64,000 nt of DNA from Bradyrhizobium sp. CCBAU 53351 (lineage in GTDB: Bacteria > Pseudomonadota > Alphaproteobacteria > Rhizobiales > Xanthobacteraceae): NCBI RefSeq assembly GCF_015291745.1, contig NZ_CP030059.1, positions 3,747,501 through 3,811,500 of the forward strand, given 5' to 3'. The translations under genes and the position numbers were made by a program. Positions 8,666 to 18,326 of this stretch are shown one piece after another. Each line of letters opens with the position of its first letter. Within the stretch, counting starts at the first letter, position 1. The notes beneath the pieces were generated by a model. It ran no database searches and had not been told where the DNA came from. It saw only the letters and a program-made list of their open reading frames with translations.

Positions 8666-10672
8666 TTACCCCGGGTCCGCGTGGCAACAGTTTGCGGCGG
8701 CGCCCTTTGCGCCCGCCAGCACGCTGCGGCTATTGCGGTCCGGCGGGATGTCGCCCGCCGCATTCGCCGCGAAAAATCCGGTCGGCTTCAGCATGAAGCC
8801 GGCATATTCGACCGGCATGATCGGAAAATCCTCGGGCTTGCAGACATGAGTGTGGCCGAACGAATGCCACACCACGATGTCGGCGTTCTCGATGTTGCGG
8901 TTCTGCGCCGCATAGCGCGGCAGGCCGTCGCCGCCGGCATGGACGTTGGGATAGTCGCCGCTGGCGTATTTCTCGTCCCTGTCGAACGCGGTGACCCAGA
9001 CATGCTTGGTGGCAAAGCCGCCGCGCCGGCGCACGTAGCTGCCCTCCTGCGCCAGCATCAGCGGGCTCGGATTAACCACGAGCTTGTAGGCGGGAGCATT
9101 GCCGACCGAGTTGGTCTCGTTGGGATTGCTGATCTTCCAGAACCGGCCGGTCTCGCCGTTGGCGATGGCCGCGGCGTCGCGCTCGCGCGAGAGCACGCGC
9201 GTCGTGACGTCGAAGACATTGCCGTGTGGATTGTCGTGGCCCCAGGGCCGCGGCACGAATTCGTGCTCCGTCACCGTGTTGCCGCCGCCATCAAGATCCA
9301 TGTGCAAGCGAACGTTGAAGAAGTGTTGGTGCGTCGGCCCGCCGAGATTGTCGTCGACCATGCCGCCCCATTTGTACGTCTCGCCCGACGGCACGGCGGC
9401 GGTCTGGATGATGCCGGTGAGCTTGGTCTCCAACTGGATGGTGCCGTCCTGGTAGAGGTACCAATAGAAGCCGTAGTCGTAATTGCCGACGGTCGCGAAG
9501 AACGAGATCACGAGCCGTCGGGATCTGCGGACCTCGAACAGGCCATTGCGGAATTCGTAGTGCTTCCAGGCAATTCCATAATCTTCTTCGTGCATGCAGA
9601 TCGCGTTCCGCATGACGAAGGGCTCGCCCTTGCTGTCGGCAGCCGGCACGTCGAAATAGTGGATGTTACCGAGGCAATCGCAGCCCAGCTCGAGCGCATT
9701 GGCGAGCATACCGAGGCCGTATTCGCCGGCATCGAACGCCGACTTCCAGAAATGATTGGCAGTCGGATCGGCGTAGGGCACCACCATCTCGGTGACGCTG
9801 GCGCGATGAATCAAGGAGCGTTTGCGCTCGCCGTCCTGGTAAGCGAGCTGATGCAGCACCAGCCCTTCACGCGGAGTGAAACCGACGCGGAAGCTCCATT
9901 TCTGCCATTCGACGTTCCAGCCCTCGACCTCAAAGCTCGCGCCTTCCGGCTGTTCGATGTTGAGCGGCTTGATGCCGGTGCGCGGTTTTTCGAGGTCATG
10001 CGCGCCGTAATTTCGCTTCTTGCGCGGGATCGGCACGATCGGATCTTCGTCGGTGAGATCAATGACCTTAGCGCCGATCAGGTCGACCACGGCGACCACC
10101 CCTTCGATCGGATGCGCATAGCCGTTGTCCTGGAGATGCTCGCGGAAATAGCTGACGGCGCGCACGATGCGGGCGCCGCGCTCGAACTCCTTATCGAAGA
10201 AACCCGACGAGAATGGATCGACCTGGACGAGCTCGATATCCTTGTCGGAGAGTCCGCGGCGGACCATCGCTGCGCGCCAGGCGGGATCGGCCTTCACCAC
10301 GGCCTCGCATTTGAAGAACTCTTCCAGCATCACCGGCGGCTGTCCGTACGGCGCTGCTCGGTTGGGAACGATATTGCGGCCGACGATCGCGCTGCGGCCG
10401 AGATCGACGATGTGCTCGATCGCCTCGCCCGTGGTGATGTCCAGGGTCAGCACGAAGGCGCAGCGTCCAGCTCCGCCGGTAGCCAGCTCCTGCTTGGTCG
10501 GCTCTTCCAGCCGCACCATCGGGAAGCGGCAGTTCTCCGGCGAAACTGCGGCGGCGCGCGCGAGCGTGCAGGCCGCGGTGATCTCTTCGGCCGTCAGCGG
10601 ATCCAGCGGATGTGGCGCGACAGCTTGGGCTGACGGTTTGGACGTGACGGTGCCGAGCATGAGGACGTCCAT
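8666..10672 (-). CDS. tynA: Copper amine oxidase (primary-amine oxidase)
   Basis: 668 residues. Oxidises primary amines to aldehyde, H2O2 and ammonia using copper and topaquinone. Seen: the NYDY motif whose first Tyr (about residue 398) is the topaquinone precursor, the copper ligands in THQHFFNVRLHMDLDGGGN, and a C-terminal third His region near the PTGFFAANAAGDIPP tail. There is no signal peptide, so unlike the E. coli periplasmic enzyme this one should be cytoplasmic, as in the Arthrobacter-type oxidases. An alternative ATG at 10660 would remove four residues. The upstream hydrolase gene ends three bases before, so the two are co-transcribed. The symbol is by analogy with tyramine oxidase. 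Confidence 0.92.
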   Translation of the reverse strand: MDVLMLGTVTSKPSAQAVAPHPLDPLTAEEITAACTLARAAAVSPENCRFPMVRLEEPTKQELATGGAGRCAFVLTLDITTGEAIEHIVDLGRSAIVGRNIVPNRAAPYGQPPVMLEEFFKCEAVVKADPAWRAAMVRRGLSDKDIELVQVDPFSSGFFDKEFERGARIVRAVSYFREHLQDNGYAHPIEGVVAVVDLIGAKVIDLTDEDPIVPIPRKKRNYGAHDLEKPRTGIKPLNIEQPEGASFEVEGWNVEWQKWSFRVGFTPREGLVLHQLAYQDGERKRSLIHRASVTEMVVPYADPTANHFWKSAFDAGEYGLGMLANALELGCDCLGNIHYFDVPAADSKGEPFVMRNAICMHEEDYGIAWKHYEFRNGLFEVRRSRRLVISFFATVGNYDYGFYWYLYQDGTIQLETKLTGIIQTAAVPSGETYKWGGMVDDNLGGPTHQHFFNVRLHMDLDGGGNTVTEHEFVPRPWGHDNPHGNVFDVTTRVLSRERDAAAIANGETGRFWKISNPNETNSVGNAPAYKLVVNPSPLMLAQEGSYVRRRGGFATKHVWVTAFDRDEKYASGDYPNVHAGGDGLPRYAAQNRNIENADIVVWHSFGHTHVCKPEDFPIMPVEYAGFMLKPTGFFAANAAGDIPPDRNSRSVLAGAKGAAANCCHADPG

Positions 10673-10675
10673 GAT

Positions 10676-11872
10676 TCAGCGCGGGGTGAGATGCGCAGTG
10701 ATGGCGTTGAAGGCGGCAAACCAGCGCTGGTCGACCGGAACGTCCATCGCTTTCGGCTGCGTGGCGAGCTTGACGATGACGGTGTCCGAGTCCAAGTCGA
10801 CATAGAGCAACTGGCCATGAATGCCGATCGCAGTCATCGCGTTGCGGGTCGGATCGATCGTGAACCATTTGCTACGGTAGCGCGCGCCCGGGAAGAATTC
10901 GGCGAGGTCGCCGTCGGCCCAGGCCTTGGGATCACCGTTCTCTCTGATATCGTCGATCCACCAGCCCGGCACCACCTGCCGTCCCTCGACCACGCCGCGG
11001 CAGCGGATCATCTCGCCGAAGCGGATGAGATCGCGGGCCGTGACCGACAGGCCGCCGGCGATGCGGCCCATGCCGTGGCTGTCGAGCGTCAGCGAGCCGT
11101 CCTCCTCCGCGCCCAGGGGCTGCCAGAGATATTCGGAGAGGATGGACTGGTAAGGCATGCCGCAGGCGCGTTCATAGACCCAGCCGAGCACTTCGGTATT
11201 GGGCGAGACATAGTGGAACACCTTGCCGTGCGGCTTGCCGGTGCCGCGCAAGGTCGTGAGATAGGCGCGCTGATGACCTGGCTCGACGCCCGGCGGCGGC
11301 ACGTCCCAGCCGGAGGAGAATCGGTAGCGCGCGACGTCGCCGGCGGGATCCTCGTAATCCTCGTCGAACTTGATGGCGACGGCCATGTCGAGCAGGTTGC
11401 GGACAGTGCAGCCCGCATAGACCGAGGTCTCCAGCTCCGGCACATAGCGCACCACCCTCGCCTCCGGATCGAGCAATCCGCGCGCGGCCAAAATGCCGCC
11501 GAGGGTGCCGGCGACCGCCTTGCTGATCGAGCAGATCAGATGCGGCGTGGTCACGCTCATGCCATCGCCATACCATTCGTAAACCAGCGTGCCCCGGTGC
11601 ATCACGAGCAGCGTGTCGGCGAACGTTTCGCGTAACGTCGCCGCGATCGTGGTCGGCGTGCCGTCGGGCGAGGTGAAGCCGATCATGCTCAGCTCGCGCG
11701 GCGCGCTGGTGATCGGGCTCGGGTGAGCCGAGCGGCGAACCTCGGCCGTCGGCAACACTTCGCGGGTGTGGGTGAAACCCCAGCGGATCGCGGGGAAGCT
11801 GCGCCAGTTGGCGCGCGTCACCTGGGCCTCTGGCGCTGGCGGGCTGCCACGCATGATCTCGGTCGGCCGCAT
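10676..11872 (-). CDS. Serine hydrolase of the beta-lactamase/class C fold
   Basis: 398 residues from the ATG at 11872; a longer form from 11983 is open but its added residues look non-domain. Seen: the SxxK catalytic motif (SISK, about residues 115-118, in CSISKAVAGTLGG), a YxSPNTEVLG segment equivalent to the Tyr motif, and the HGxG-like IGIHGQ region near the C-terminus. Members of this family include esterases, D-aminopeptidases and 6-aminohexanoate-dimer hydrolases; which substrate applies cannot be told. It is directly upstream of the amine oxidase (3-base gap) and divergent from an AraC-type gene, so a role in releasing or processing an amine-containing substrate is a reasonable guess. 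Confidence 0.85.
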   Translation of the reverse strand: MRPTEIMRGSPPAPEAQVTRANWRSFPAIRWGFTHTREVLPTAEVRRSAHPSPITSAPRELSMIGFTSPDGTPTTIAATLRETFADTLLVMHRGTLVYEWYGDGMSVTTPHLICSISKAVAGTLGGILAARGLLDPEARVVRYVPELETSVYAGCTVRNLLDMAVAIKFDEDYEDPAGDVARYRFSSGWDVPPPGVEPGHQRAYLTTLRGTGKPHGKVFHYVSPNTEVLGWVYERACGMPYQSILSEYLWQPLGAEEDGSLTLDSHGMGRIAGGLSVTARDLIRFGEMIRCRGVVEGRQVVPGWWIDDIRENGDPKAWADGDLAEFFPGARYRSKWFTIDPTRNAMTAIGIHGQLLYVDLDSDTVIVKLATQPKAMDVPVDQRWFAAFNAITAHLTPR

Positions 11873-12034
11873 GTCGATCCTCCGCGAAGCGTCGCCCCGC
11901 GATGGTGTTGGGACGGCGAGCGAGAAGACTGCACCGGGGCGGTATCGGACGTTATCGAGATCCGGCAATATTTTGCTGGACACGGGCGATGGTCATGCCA
12001 GTCTTGGCCTAGTCCTTGCCGGACTTTGCCGCCA

Positions 12035-12046
12035 AATTTCGAAATT
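12035..12046. repeat. 12-base palindrome before the AraC-type gene
   Basis: AATTTCGAAATT is a perfect palindrome five bases before the chosen ATG of the regulator, in the divergent control region. It could be part of an operator, for instance for autoregulation, but at this length it may be chance. Confidence 0.3.
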
Positions 12047-12051
12047 CTGTC

Positions 12052-13035
12052 ATGGCCTTGCGCGCAACTCTTCCGATTCAAGACTCGGCTGTCAGCCTGT
12101 TCCAGGCCAGCAGCACGGACGTCGATGAGCATTGCGCCAGCCTCGGCCGCTGGCGGTTGAGCTACGACCAGATCAGTGCCGGCGCGTTTCGCGGCAGCTT
12201 CACTCAGCTCTCCCTGCCCCATGTCGAAGTATTCCGCGAAATCACCAGCCAGCAGGTCCGGCAGTACGGTCAGCTGGGCGCTGACAGCTTTGGTATCGGC
12301 CTGCCCTGGCACGGCGACGGCGAGGTCAATTGCAATGGCGCCAGCGTTGCAGGCGCCCAGGTCATCGCCTGCGTCGACGCCGAAGTCGATATGTGCACGC
12401 CGAAGGCGTTCGAGCTGCGTGGCATCGTTGCCAGCGCGGCGCTGATCTCGGAGCTTGCCGCCCGGCTTGAGATCGAGCTGCCGCGCACTGTCTGGCACCA
12501 ATTGCAGATGGTCGAAATGGCGGAAGCCCCGGTCGTGCGGCTGCGCTCGCACCTCGCCGCCATTCAAGAGACGATCGCGACCGCTCCGGAAAGGTTCAGC
12601 GATCCGGCGGCCAGGCAGGCGCTTGAAGACGCCCTTCTCGTCGAGATCATGGACATGCTGCCAACGGCGCGAACCAGCGATCCCGGACGCAGCGCGACCG
12701 CGCGGCGGCGAACCGTCGATCGCGCCCGCGAGCTGATGCACGGCAGCGGTGCTCGTTCACTTTCGCTGCTGGAGGTCTGCAAGGCCGTCGGCGCCAGCCC
12801 GCGCAAGCTCGGTTATTCCTTCCAAGAGGTGCTGGGCACGAGTCCGATGCATTACTGGCGCGCGATGCGGCTGAACCGCGTGCGGCGCGAGCTGAAGCGC
12901 GCCGCCGGCGCTGGGAGATCCATCTACGACGTCGCCGTGCAGCACGGATTCTGGCACTTCAGCCAGTTCTCGCTCGACTATCACTTCTCCGAGCTGCCCT
13001 CGGAGACGTTGCGGCGGACAAGACGAGCCGTGTGA
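12052..13035 (+). CDS. AraC-family transcriptional regulator, FeaR-like
   Basis: 327 residues from the ATG at 12052 (a TTG at 12016 is an alternative; neither shows a clear ribosome binding site). N-terminal ~200 residues look like the AraC_binding_2 ligand domain seen in FeaR and NphR-type regulators; the C-terminal ~100 residues carry the two helix-turn-helix units, with SLLEVCKAVGASPRKLGYSF for the first and IYDVAVQHGFWHFSQFSLDY for the second, followed by FSELPSETLRR. Placed divergently from the hydrolase-amine oxidase unit, as FeaR is associated with tynA and feaB in E. coli, so it probably controls them in response to an amine or its aldehyde. Confidence 0.86.
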   Translation: MALRATLPIQDSAVSLFQASSTDVDEHCASLGRWRLSYDQISAGAFRGSFTQLSLPHVEVFREITSQQVRQYGQLGADSFGIGLPWHGDGEVNCNGASVAGAQVIACVDAEVDMCTPKAFELRGIVASAALISELAARLEIELPRTVWHQLQMVEMAEAPVVRLRSHLAAIQETIATAPERFSDPAARQALEDALLVEIMDMLPTARTSDPGRSATARRRTVDRARELMHGSGARSLSLLEVCKAVGASPRKLGYSFQEVLGTSPMHYWRAMRLNRVRRELKRAAGAGRSIYDVAVQHGFWHFSQFSLDYHFSELPSETLRRTRRAV

Positions 13036-13041
13036 TCCGGC

Positions 13042-13707
13042 TCAGTGATGCCGCAGCCGGCGGTTGACCCGGCGCGCGAGATAGTCGCCCGCGCTCTGCA
13101 CGAGCTGCACCAATGCGATCAGCACGACGACGACGGCGAGCATCATCTCGGGCATGAAGCGCTGATAGCCGTAGCGGATGCCGAGATCCCCCAAGCCCCC
13201 GCCGCCGACCGCGCCGACCATGGCGGAATAGCCGAGCAGGCTGACCACTGCGAGCGTCAGCGCCAACAGAAGTCCCGGCAGCGCCTCGGGGATCAGCACC
13301 TTGAACACGATCTGCATCGGCGAGGCGCCGAACGAGGACGCGGTCTCGATCAGGCCGCCATCGACTTCGCGGATCGCAGCTTCCACGAGGCGCGCGATGA
13401 ACGGCGCCGACGCGATGGTCAGCGGCACGATCGCCGCGGTCGATCCGATCGAGGTTCCGGCAACGAGGCGCGTGAACGGGATGATGGCGACGACCAGGAT
13501 GATGAAGGGCGTCGACCGCGTCGCGTTGACGATGATGCCGAGCACGCGATTGACGATCGGAGCCGCGAACAGCTCCCCTTTCCGGCTGGTCGCGAGGAAG
13601 ACGCCGAGCGGCAGGCCGAAGACGGTGCCGAGCAGCGCGGCGATGCCGACCATGTACAGGCTCTCGAAGGTCGCCTGGATGATCAGGTTGATGAGCTCAG
13701 GCGACAT
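13042..13707 (-). CDS. metI: MetI, methionine ABC transporter permease
   Basis: 221 residues from the ATG at 13707, which overlaps the metN stop by 11 bases (upstream in-frame sequence belongs to metN). Five hydrophobic segments and the permease EAA-like loop (VDGGLIETASSFGASPMQIVFKVLIPEALPG in part) identify a MetI-type inner-membrane permease; the N-terminus LINLIIQATFESLYMVGIAALLG and the STPFIILVVAIIPFTRLVAGTSIG segment are typical of the D-methionine uptake family. No substrate-binding lipoprotein gene metQ is next to it. It ends six bases from the convergent AraC-type gene. Confidence 0.93.
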   Translation of the reverse strand: MSPELINLIIQATFESLYMVGIAALLGTVFGLPLGVFLATSRKGELFAAPIVNRVLGIIVNATRSTPFIILVVAIIPFTRLVAGTSIGSTAAIVPLTIASAPFIARLVEAAIREVDGGLIETASSFGASPMQIVFKVLIPEALPGLLLALTLAVVSLLGYSAMVGAVGGGGLGDLGIRYGYQRFMPEMMLAVVVVLIALVQLVQSAGDYLARRVNRRLRHH

Positions 13708-14848
13708 AGCCGAGATGCTCCGCCGGGAATTGATGTTGAGAGAGCCAGGCAAGAACTCGCGCCGGCACGTCGTCGCGGCCAGGACTACCGAGGGGTATGC
13801 CGAGAACGAGCGAGCCGACATGCTGGCCGCCGATCTCGTCGATGCGCGCCGACAGCAGCGACATGTCGAGGCCGAGCTCGCGGGCGAGCCGCGCCACCAG
13901 CGTGTCGCTGGCCCCTGCCCCGCGCACCTGGACGCGGATCACGGCCTGCCCGCCGGCAGGCGGCTCCGCCACGATCCGGCTCGCCAGCGAGACCGGCAGG
14001 CTGTCGCCGACCACCTCGGCCAGGAAGGACTGCGTGATCGGATGTTTCGGATGGGTGAAGATGTCGGCGACGTGGCCGCTCTCGACGACATGGCCGGCGT
14101 CGAGCACCACGACGTCCCTGGCGAGCTGGCGCACCACGGACATTTCGTGGGTGATCAGCACGATGGTCACTCCGAGCTCGCGGTTGATGTTCGCGAGCAG
14201 GTCGAGGATCGCACGCGTGGTCTGCGGATCGAGCGCGGAGGTCGCCTCGTCCGACAAGAGCACGCTCGGCCGCGTCGCCAGCGCGCGGGCGATGCCGATG
14301 CGCTGCTTCTGGCCGCCGGAGAGTTCGGAAGGATAGCGGTCATGCTTGTCTGCGATGCCGACCAGCGCGAGCAGCTCGGTCACGCGCGCCTTGATGTCGG
14401 CCTTGGCCCAACCGGCGATCTCCAGCGGCAGCGCGATGTTGTCGGCGGCGGTGCGCGACGACAGCAGGTTGAAATGCTGGAAGATCATGCCGATCGAGCG
14501 CTGCGCCAGCCGCAGCTCGCGGCCCGTCAGCGCCGAGATATCGCGGCCATCCACGATCACGCGGCCCGCGGTCGGCTTCTCCAGCCCGTTGATGAGCCGC
14601 ACCAGGCTCGACTTGCCGGCGCCGGAGCGGCCGATCACGCCGGTAATGGAACCGCGTGGAATGGCGAAATCGATGTTTTGTAGTGCGTTGACGCCAGACT
14701 TGCCGCGATAGGCCGGATAGGTCTTCGAGATGCCGGCGAAACGGACCATCGCGTCCGGCTCAGGCGCGGGATGCGATATCGCTTGAGCTGGCGCAATCGG
14801 CTGTCCGACGGCGAGCGATTGGTGAGCGTTCATGGAGACGGCCTTCAT
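13697..14848 (-). CDS. metN: MetN, methionine ABC transporter ATPase
   Basis: 383 residues from the ATG at 14848; ATG 14833 and TTG 14854 are alternatives. Seen: Walker A GRSGAGKSS, Q-loop QHFNLLSSRTAADNI, signature LSGGQKQRIGIARAL, Walker B VLLSDEATSALD, and a C-terminal ~90-residue NIL domain that in E. coli MetN binds methionine and shuts transport down (trans-inhibition). The N-terminal ~35 residues are Ala/Pro/His-rich and precede the fold. Its 3' end overlaps metI. I looked in the 230 bases upstream for a SAM riboswitch and did not find a convincing one. Confidence 0.94.
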   Translation of the reverse strand: MKAVSMNAHQSLAVGQPIAPAQAISHPAPEPDAMVRFAGISKTYPAYRGKSGVNALQNIDFAIPRGSITGVIGRSGAGKSSLVRLINGLEKPTAGRVIVDGRDISALTGRELRLAQRSIGMIFQHFNLLSSRTAADNIALPLEIAGWAKADIKARVTELLALVGIADKHDRYPSELSGGQKQRIGIARALATRPSVLLSDEATSALDPQTTRAILDLLANINRELGVTIVLITHEMSVVRQLARDVVVLDAGHVVESGHVADIFTHPKHPITQSFLAEVVGDSLPVSLASRIVAEPPAGGQAVIRVQVRGAGASDTLVARLARELGLDMSLLSARIDEIGGQHVGSLVLGIPLGSPGRDDVPARVLAWLSQHQFPAEHLGYVA

Positions 14849-15084
14849 GCACAATAGTTCTTTCGCTCGCCGGAAAAGGCAAACGAAAGCCGGGTCGCAT
14901 CAGCGACGAGGGGGTGGAGCAGCCGCAAACGCCTCAAAGGGGCACGCGCTGCACCGCAGCACGTACCATCGCCTTTTCCAGTCTTTCTTGCAATGTCAGA
15001 TATTTGCGAGGGATGGACGAAGATTCCCCAAACCTTCCCCGGAGAAGAATATTCCTCCGCCCCGGGGGCCGACTCCAGCCCGGC

Positions 15085-16557
15085 TCACCCCATCCGCAGC
15101 CACGGCAACACGATCAGCAAGAGCCCGGCGAAATAGAGCAGCCCGAAGATCAGGCCAAAGCCCCAGAACTGGCCCTTCCCGATATAGCCGCTGCCGAAAT
15201 ACATCGGCGCAGGTCCGGTCGCATAAGGCGAGATAACGCCCATAAGGCCGAGCGAGTACATGCAGAGCATCGCAAGTGTAGTGACTGGCAGGTCGGGAAT
15301 GCCCGATCCGACCGCGAGCACCACGGGCAGCACGGCGGCGGCATGCGAGGTGATGCTCGAGAAGAAATAGTGGATCCAGAAGAACAGCGCGACCAGCAGC
15401 AGCATCGCGGTCGACGGCGATAGTCCGGCGAGCGGTTTTGCGTATTCGGTCGCGAACCATTTGATGAAGCCGATCTCGTTGAGGCCGGAGGCCAGCGTCA
15501 GCAGCGAGGTGAAATAGAAGAACACCTCCCAGGCGCTCTTCTCGCTGACGATGTCGGCAAATTCGATCACGCCGGTCACCAGCATCAGGGAGATCACGAT
15601 GAACACGACAGTGGTGGCGTTGACGAAGTTCGAGCCGAGCACGGGCACGTGGATGTCCGGGCTCGATCCCGCGATCCACAGGAACATCGCGAGCACGATC
15701 AGGCCAAGCATGATCCACTCGTTGCGCGACATCGGGCCCATCGTCTGGAGCTCTTTCGCCGCCCATTCGGAAATCTCCGGGCTGCGCTTCACCTCGGGCC
15801 GGCAAACGAGATAGCTGAGCAGCGGCACGAGCACCATCAGGAGGATGCCGAGCGGCGCGAAGCCGAGGAACCACTGGCCCCAGCTGACCTCGACCCCGAC
15901 CGTCTTCTTGGCAATCGCCAGCGCCGCCGCGTTCGGCGCGAGCGCCGTGAAGAACAGCGAGCTCGTGACTGCGGTCGCGGCAAAGGCCGTCCACATCACA
16001 TAGGTGCCGATCCTGCCGGCGGTCGGCCCCGGTTCGGAGCCATAGATGCGCGGGATGTTGCTGATGATGGGATAGACGATGCCGCCGCTGCGCGCGGTGT
16101 TCGACGGCGTTGCCGGCGCCAGCAGGAAATCCGACATCGCCACGGCATAACCGAGGCCGAGCGTGTTGCGGCCGAGCTTTTGCACCAGCACCAATGCGAT
16201 GCGTCGGCCGAGCTGGCTCTTGCGATAGCCGATCGAGAACACGAAGGCGCCGACGATCAACCAGACCGTGCTCTCGGCAAAGCCTGCCAGCATCCAGCGC
16301 AGCGATTTGCCGGGATCGGGATCGATATAGCCGGCGACGCCCGCGACCGTCAGGCCGATGAAGCCGACTGCGCCGACCGGCATCGATTCCAGGATGAGCC
16401 CGGTGATGACGGCCGCGAACACCGCGAAATAGTGCCACTGATTGACGTTGAGCCCGGTAGGCGCCGGCCACAGATAGATCACCAGCCACACCGCGAGCGG
16501 TGCGACCAGTTTCCAGCGAAATCCTGTTGCCTCAGGCGCCTGCGAATTGGCGGTCAT
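15085..16557 (-). CDS. DASS (SLC13) family anion transporter
   Basis: 490 residues, about 12-13 hydrophobic segments. The sequence fits the divalent anion:sodium symporter family, subgroup CitT/TtdT/2-oxoglutarate-malate translocator: VNQWHYFAVFAAVITGLILE near the N-terminus, the first substrate/cation loop APATPSNTARSGGIVYPI (the SNT motif) and the second one SSITSHAAAVLPVVLAVGSG (SxT-type motif). Likely substrates are dicarboxylates or related anions. It lies alone on the minus strand between metN and an enoyl-CoA hydratase, 111 bases from the latter. Confidence 0.9.
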   Translation of the reverse strand: MTANSQAPEATGFRWKLVAPLAVWLVIYLWPAPTGLNVNQWHYFAVFAAVITGLILESMPVGAVGFIGLTVAGVAGYIDPDPGKSLRWMLAGFAESTVWLIVGAFVFSIGYRKSQLGRRIALVLVQKLGRNTLGLGYAVAMSDFLLAPATPSNTARSGGIVYPIISNIPRIYGSEPGPTAGRIGTYVMWTAFAATAVTSSLFFTALAPNAAALAIAKKTVGVEVSWGQWFLGFAPLGILLMVLVPLLSYLVCRPEVKRSPEISEWAAKELQTMGPMSRNEWIMLGLIVLAMFLWIAGSSPDIHVPVLGSNFVNATTVVFIVISLMLVTGVIEFADIVSEKSAWEVFFYFTSLLTLASGLNEIGFIKWFATEYAKPLAGLSPSTAMLLLVALFFWIHYFFSSITSHAAAVLPVVLAVGSGIPDLPVTTLAMLCMYSLGLMGVISPYATGPAPMYFGSGYIGKGQFWGFGLIFGLLYFAGLLLIVLPWLRMG

Positions 16558-16668
16558 GGGCCCTCCCCTCGATTGTCGTCACCCGTGCGGCTCGTTGGCC
16601 GAGCCTGCTCTTGTCCCAATGCGGCGTATACGGACTGTCGGGGATGCGATCAATGGCCTGGCAAAGAT

Positions 16669-17475
16669 CTATCGCCCCTTGAAGCGCGGCTTGCGGCGGC
16701 CCAGGAACGCCTCGACGCCCTCCTTGTGATCCTCGCTGAGACTGGCGAGCGCGAACTGGTCGACGTCCATATGGCTGGCGAGATCGTCCAGCGCATGCGC
16801 GAGCCGGTTGACGGTGAGCTTCGTCATCGCGACCGAGAGCGGCGGCTGCGCGGCGACCTTGCGGGCGAGCTCCATGGCGGAATCGAAAGCATGGCCGGGA
16901 TCGGTCACCTGTTCCACCAGGCCCCACTCATAGGCCTCGTCCGCCGAGATGCGCTGATCGGCAAGGATCACCGCCTGCTTGGTGCGGGCGGGCCCCATCA
17001 GATGCAGCATGCGCGGAATGCTCTGCCAGCTCATGTTCATGCCGAGCCCGATCTCAGGCACGCGCAAGTGCGCATCGCGTCCCATGATGCGGAAGTCGAG
17101 CGCCACGGCCAGCGCGACGCCGCCGCCGACACAAAAGCCCTCGATCGCCGCGATCGTGATCTGCTCCATCTCCTGCCAGGCATGGGTGAGGCGCGGCCCG
17201 AGCTTGAGATGCCGCCGCAGCGCGCCGAGATCCATGTCCTTGCGCGAGCGTCCCTCGGCATCCTTGAGGTCGAAGCCGGCGCTGAATGCGCCCGAGCTGC
17301 CGGTCAGGACCACGACGGAGGTTGTCGCGTCGTCTTCAAAACTGCGCGCGGCCGCCGTAAGCTGCCGCAGCGCTTCGGGCGACAGCGCGTTGATGCCGTC
17401 ATGGCGGTCGAACCGCACGATGGCGATCCGCCCCTCCGGCCCATGCCCCTTCTCGATCGTCACATAATTGGTCAA
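16669..17475 (-). CDS. Enoyl-CoA hydratase/isomerase family protein
   Basis: 268 residues with the crotonase fold: GINALSPEALRQL near the N-terminus, oxyanion-hole segments SGAFSAGFDLKD and IEGFCVGGGVALAVALDFRI, and the C-terminal GVEAFLGRRKPRFKGR tail common to hydratases. The Glu expected in the second catalytic position lies in LRVPEIGLGMN. Substrate unknown; no other fatty-acid degradation genes are adjacent, so a specific pathway cannot be assigned. Confidence 0.88.
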   Translation of the reverse strand: MTNYVTIEKGHGPEGRIAIVRFDRHDGINALSPEALRQLTAAARSFEDDATTSVVVLTGSSGAFSAGFDLKDAEGRSRKDMDLGALRRHLKLGPRLTHAWQEMEQITIAAIEGFCVGGGVALAVALDFRIMGRDAHLRVPEIGLGMNMSWQSIPRMLHLMGPARTKQAVILADQRISADEAYEWGLVEQVTDPGHAFDSAMELARKVAAQPPLSVAMTKLTVNRLAHALDDLASHMDVDQFALASLSEDHKEGVEAFLGRRKPRFKGR

Positions 17476-17505
17476 CGGAAGTTCCCCTTTTCTTGTTGCT
17501 CTTGA

Positions 17506-18264
17506 TCACAGATGTCCGGTGCGCCGGTGCTCCGGCTCACTGCCCTCGACCGGAAACCGGATCGTCGTACCGATGGTGATCCAGTTGGCGTTCTCGCCGC
17601 TGATGTTGCGGCCGTAGATCACGTCGATGGAAAATATCTCGCCCGGCCGGTAGCGGACACCGGTTTGCAGCCGCGGTTGCACGACGCTCGCGACCTCGGA
17701 CGCGCCAGCCTGGCCATACGCCTCGATCGTCCATTGCAACGTGTCGGTGAACTTCCAGTCGAAGCCGACGCCATAGGTGAAGTAATGGCGGTCCACGGCG
17801 CGATCCCAGAGCCAGCCGCCATTGACGTTGATGCGCATGGTCTCCGACAGGCGGAAGGTCGCGGGGATGACCGCAAAGGCGCTCAGCGTCTCGCCGGTCG
17901 CCGCGTCGAACGATCCTCCGCCATAGGCCGACAACCCCCACCGTCCGATGCCCGTGGGGATGAAATTCGTTTTGGCTTTGGGCGCTATGGTCGTGCTCCA
18001 GTCGCCGTCGCTGCGGGCGCGGATGGTCTGGAGGCTCAGCTCGATCGGCCTGAAGGGGTCGACCACACAGGAGGGATTGGCGACCGCCGAAAAATCGGTG
18101 TTCGTCGCGGCCGACATCCAGCTCTCGACCTTGCAGGAGCCGACCTCGGAGATGTCGGCGGCATCGACCGCATAAGCGCCATTCGCAGCACGCGCATCAT
18201 GCGCCGCGCATGTCATGAGAGCCGCGATTGCGGCGGTTATTGCGGTTCGTACGGCCCAGCCCAT
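17506..18264 (-). CDS. Secreted or outer-membrane beta-barrel-like protein, unknown function
   Basis: 252 residues with a signal peptide (hydrophobic [19 protein letters not shown]) and a mature part of alternating hydrophobic and polar residues ending in a strand-like [14 protein letters not shown], consistent with a small outer-membrane barrel (DUF-type family seen in rhizobia). Two Cys residues ([15 protein letters not shown]) sit early in the mature part. Its 5' end lies 62 bases from the divergent nitrile hydratase operon, with which it may share a control region. Confidence 0.7.
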   Translation of the reverse strand: MGWAVRTAITAAIAALMTCAAHDARAANGAYAVDAADISEVGSCKVESWMSAATNTDFSAVANPSCVVDPFRPIELSLQTIRARSDGDWSTTIAPKAKTNFIPTGIGRWGLSAYGGGSFDAATGETLSAFAVIPATFRLSETMRINVNGGWLWDRAVDRHYFTYGVGFDWKFTDTLQWTIEAYGQAGASEVASVVQPRLQTGVRYRPGEIFSIDVIYGRNISGENANWITIGTTIRFPVEGSEPEHRRTGHL

Positions 18265-18326
18265 GGGGCGATGTTAGCAGAGTCTCCGCCTCGACAAGGC
18301 CCGGATTCTGGGGCTATCTTTGCGCC

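Noticed and set aside
8443..8763. Minus-strand frame upstream of the TonB receptor
   Set aside because: Overlaps the end of the amine oxidase gene, Arg/Ala-rich; no start signal.
14849..15084. SAM-II riboswitch before metN
   Set aside because: I could not fit the pseudoknot consensus to the leader; the DNA holds only a short near-palindrome around GAATATTC.
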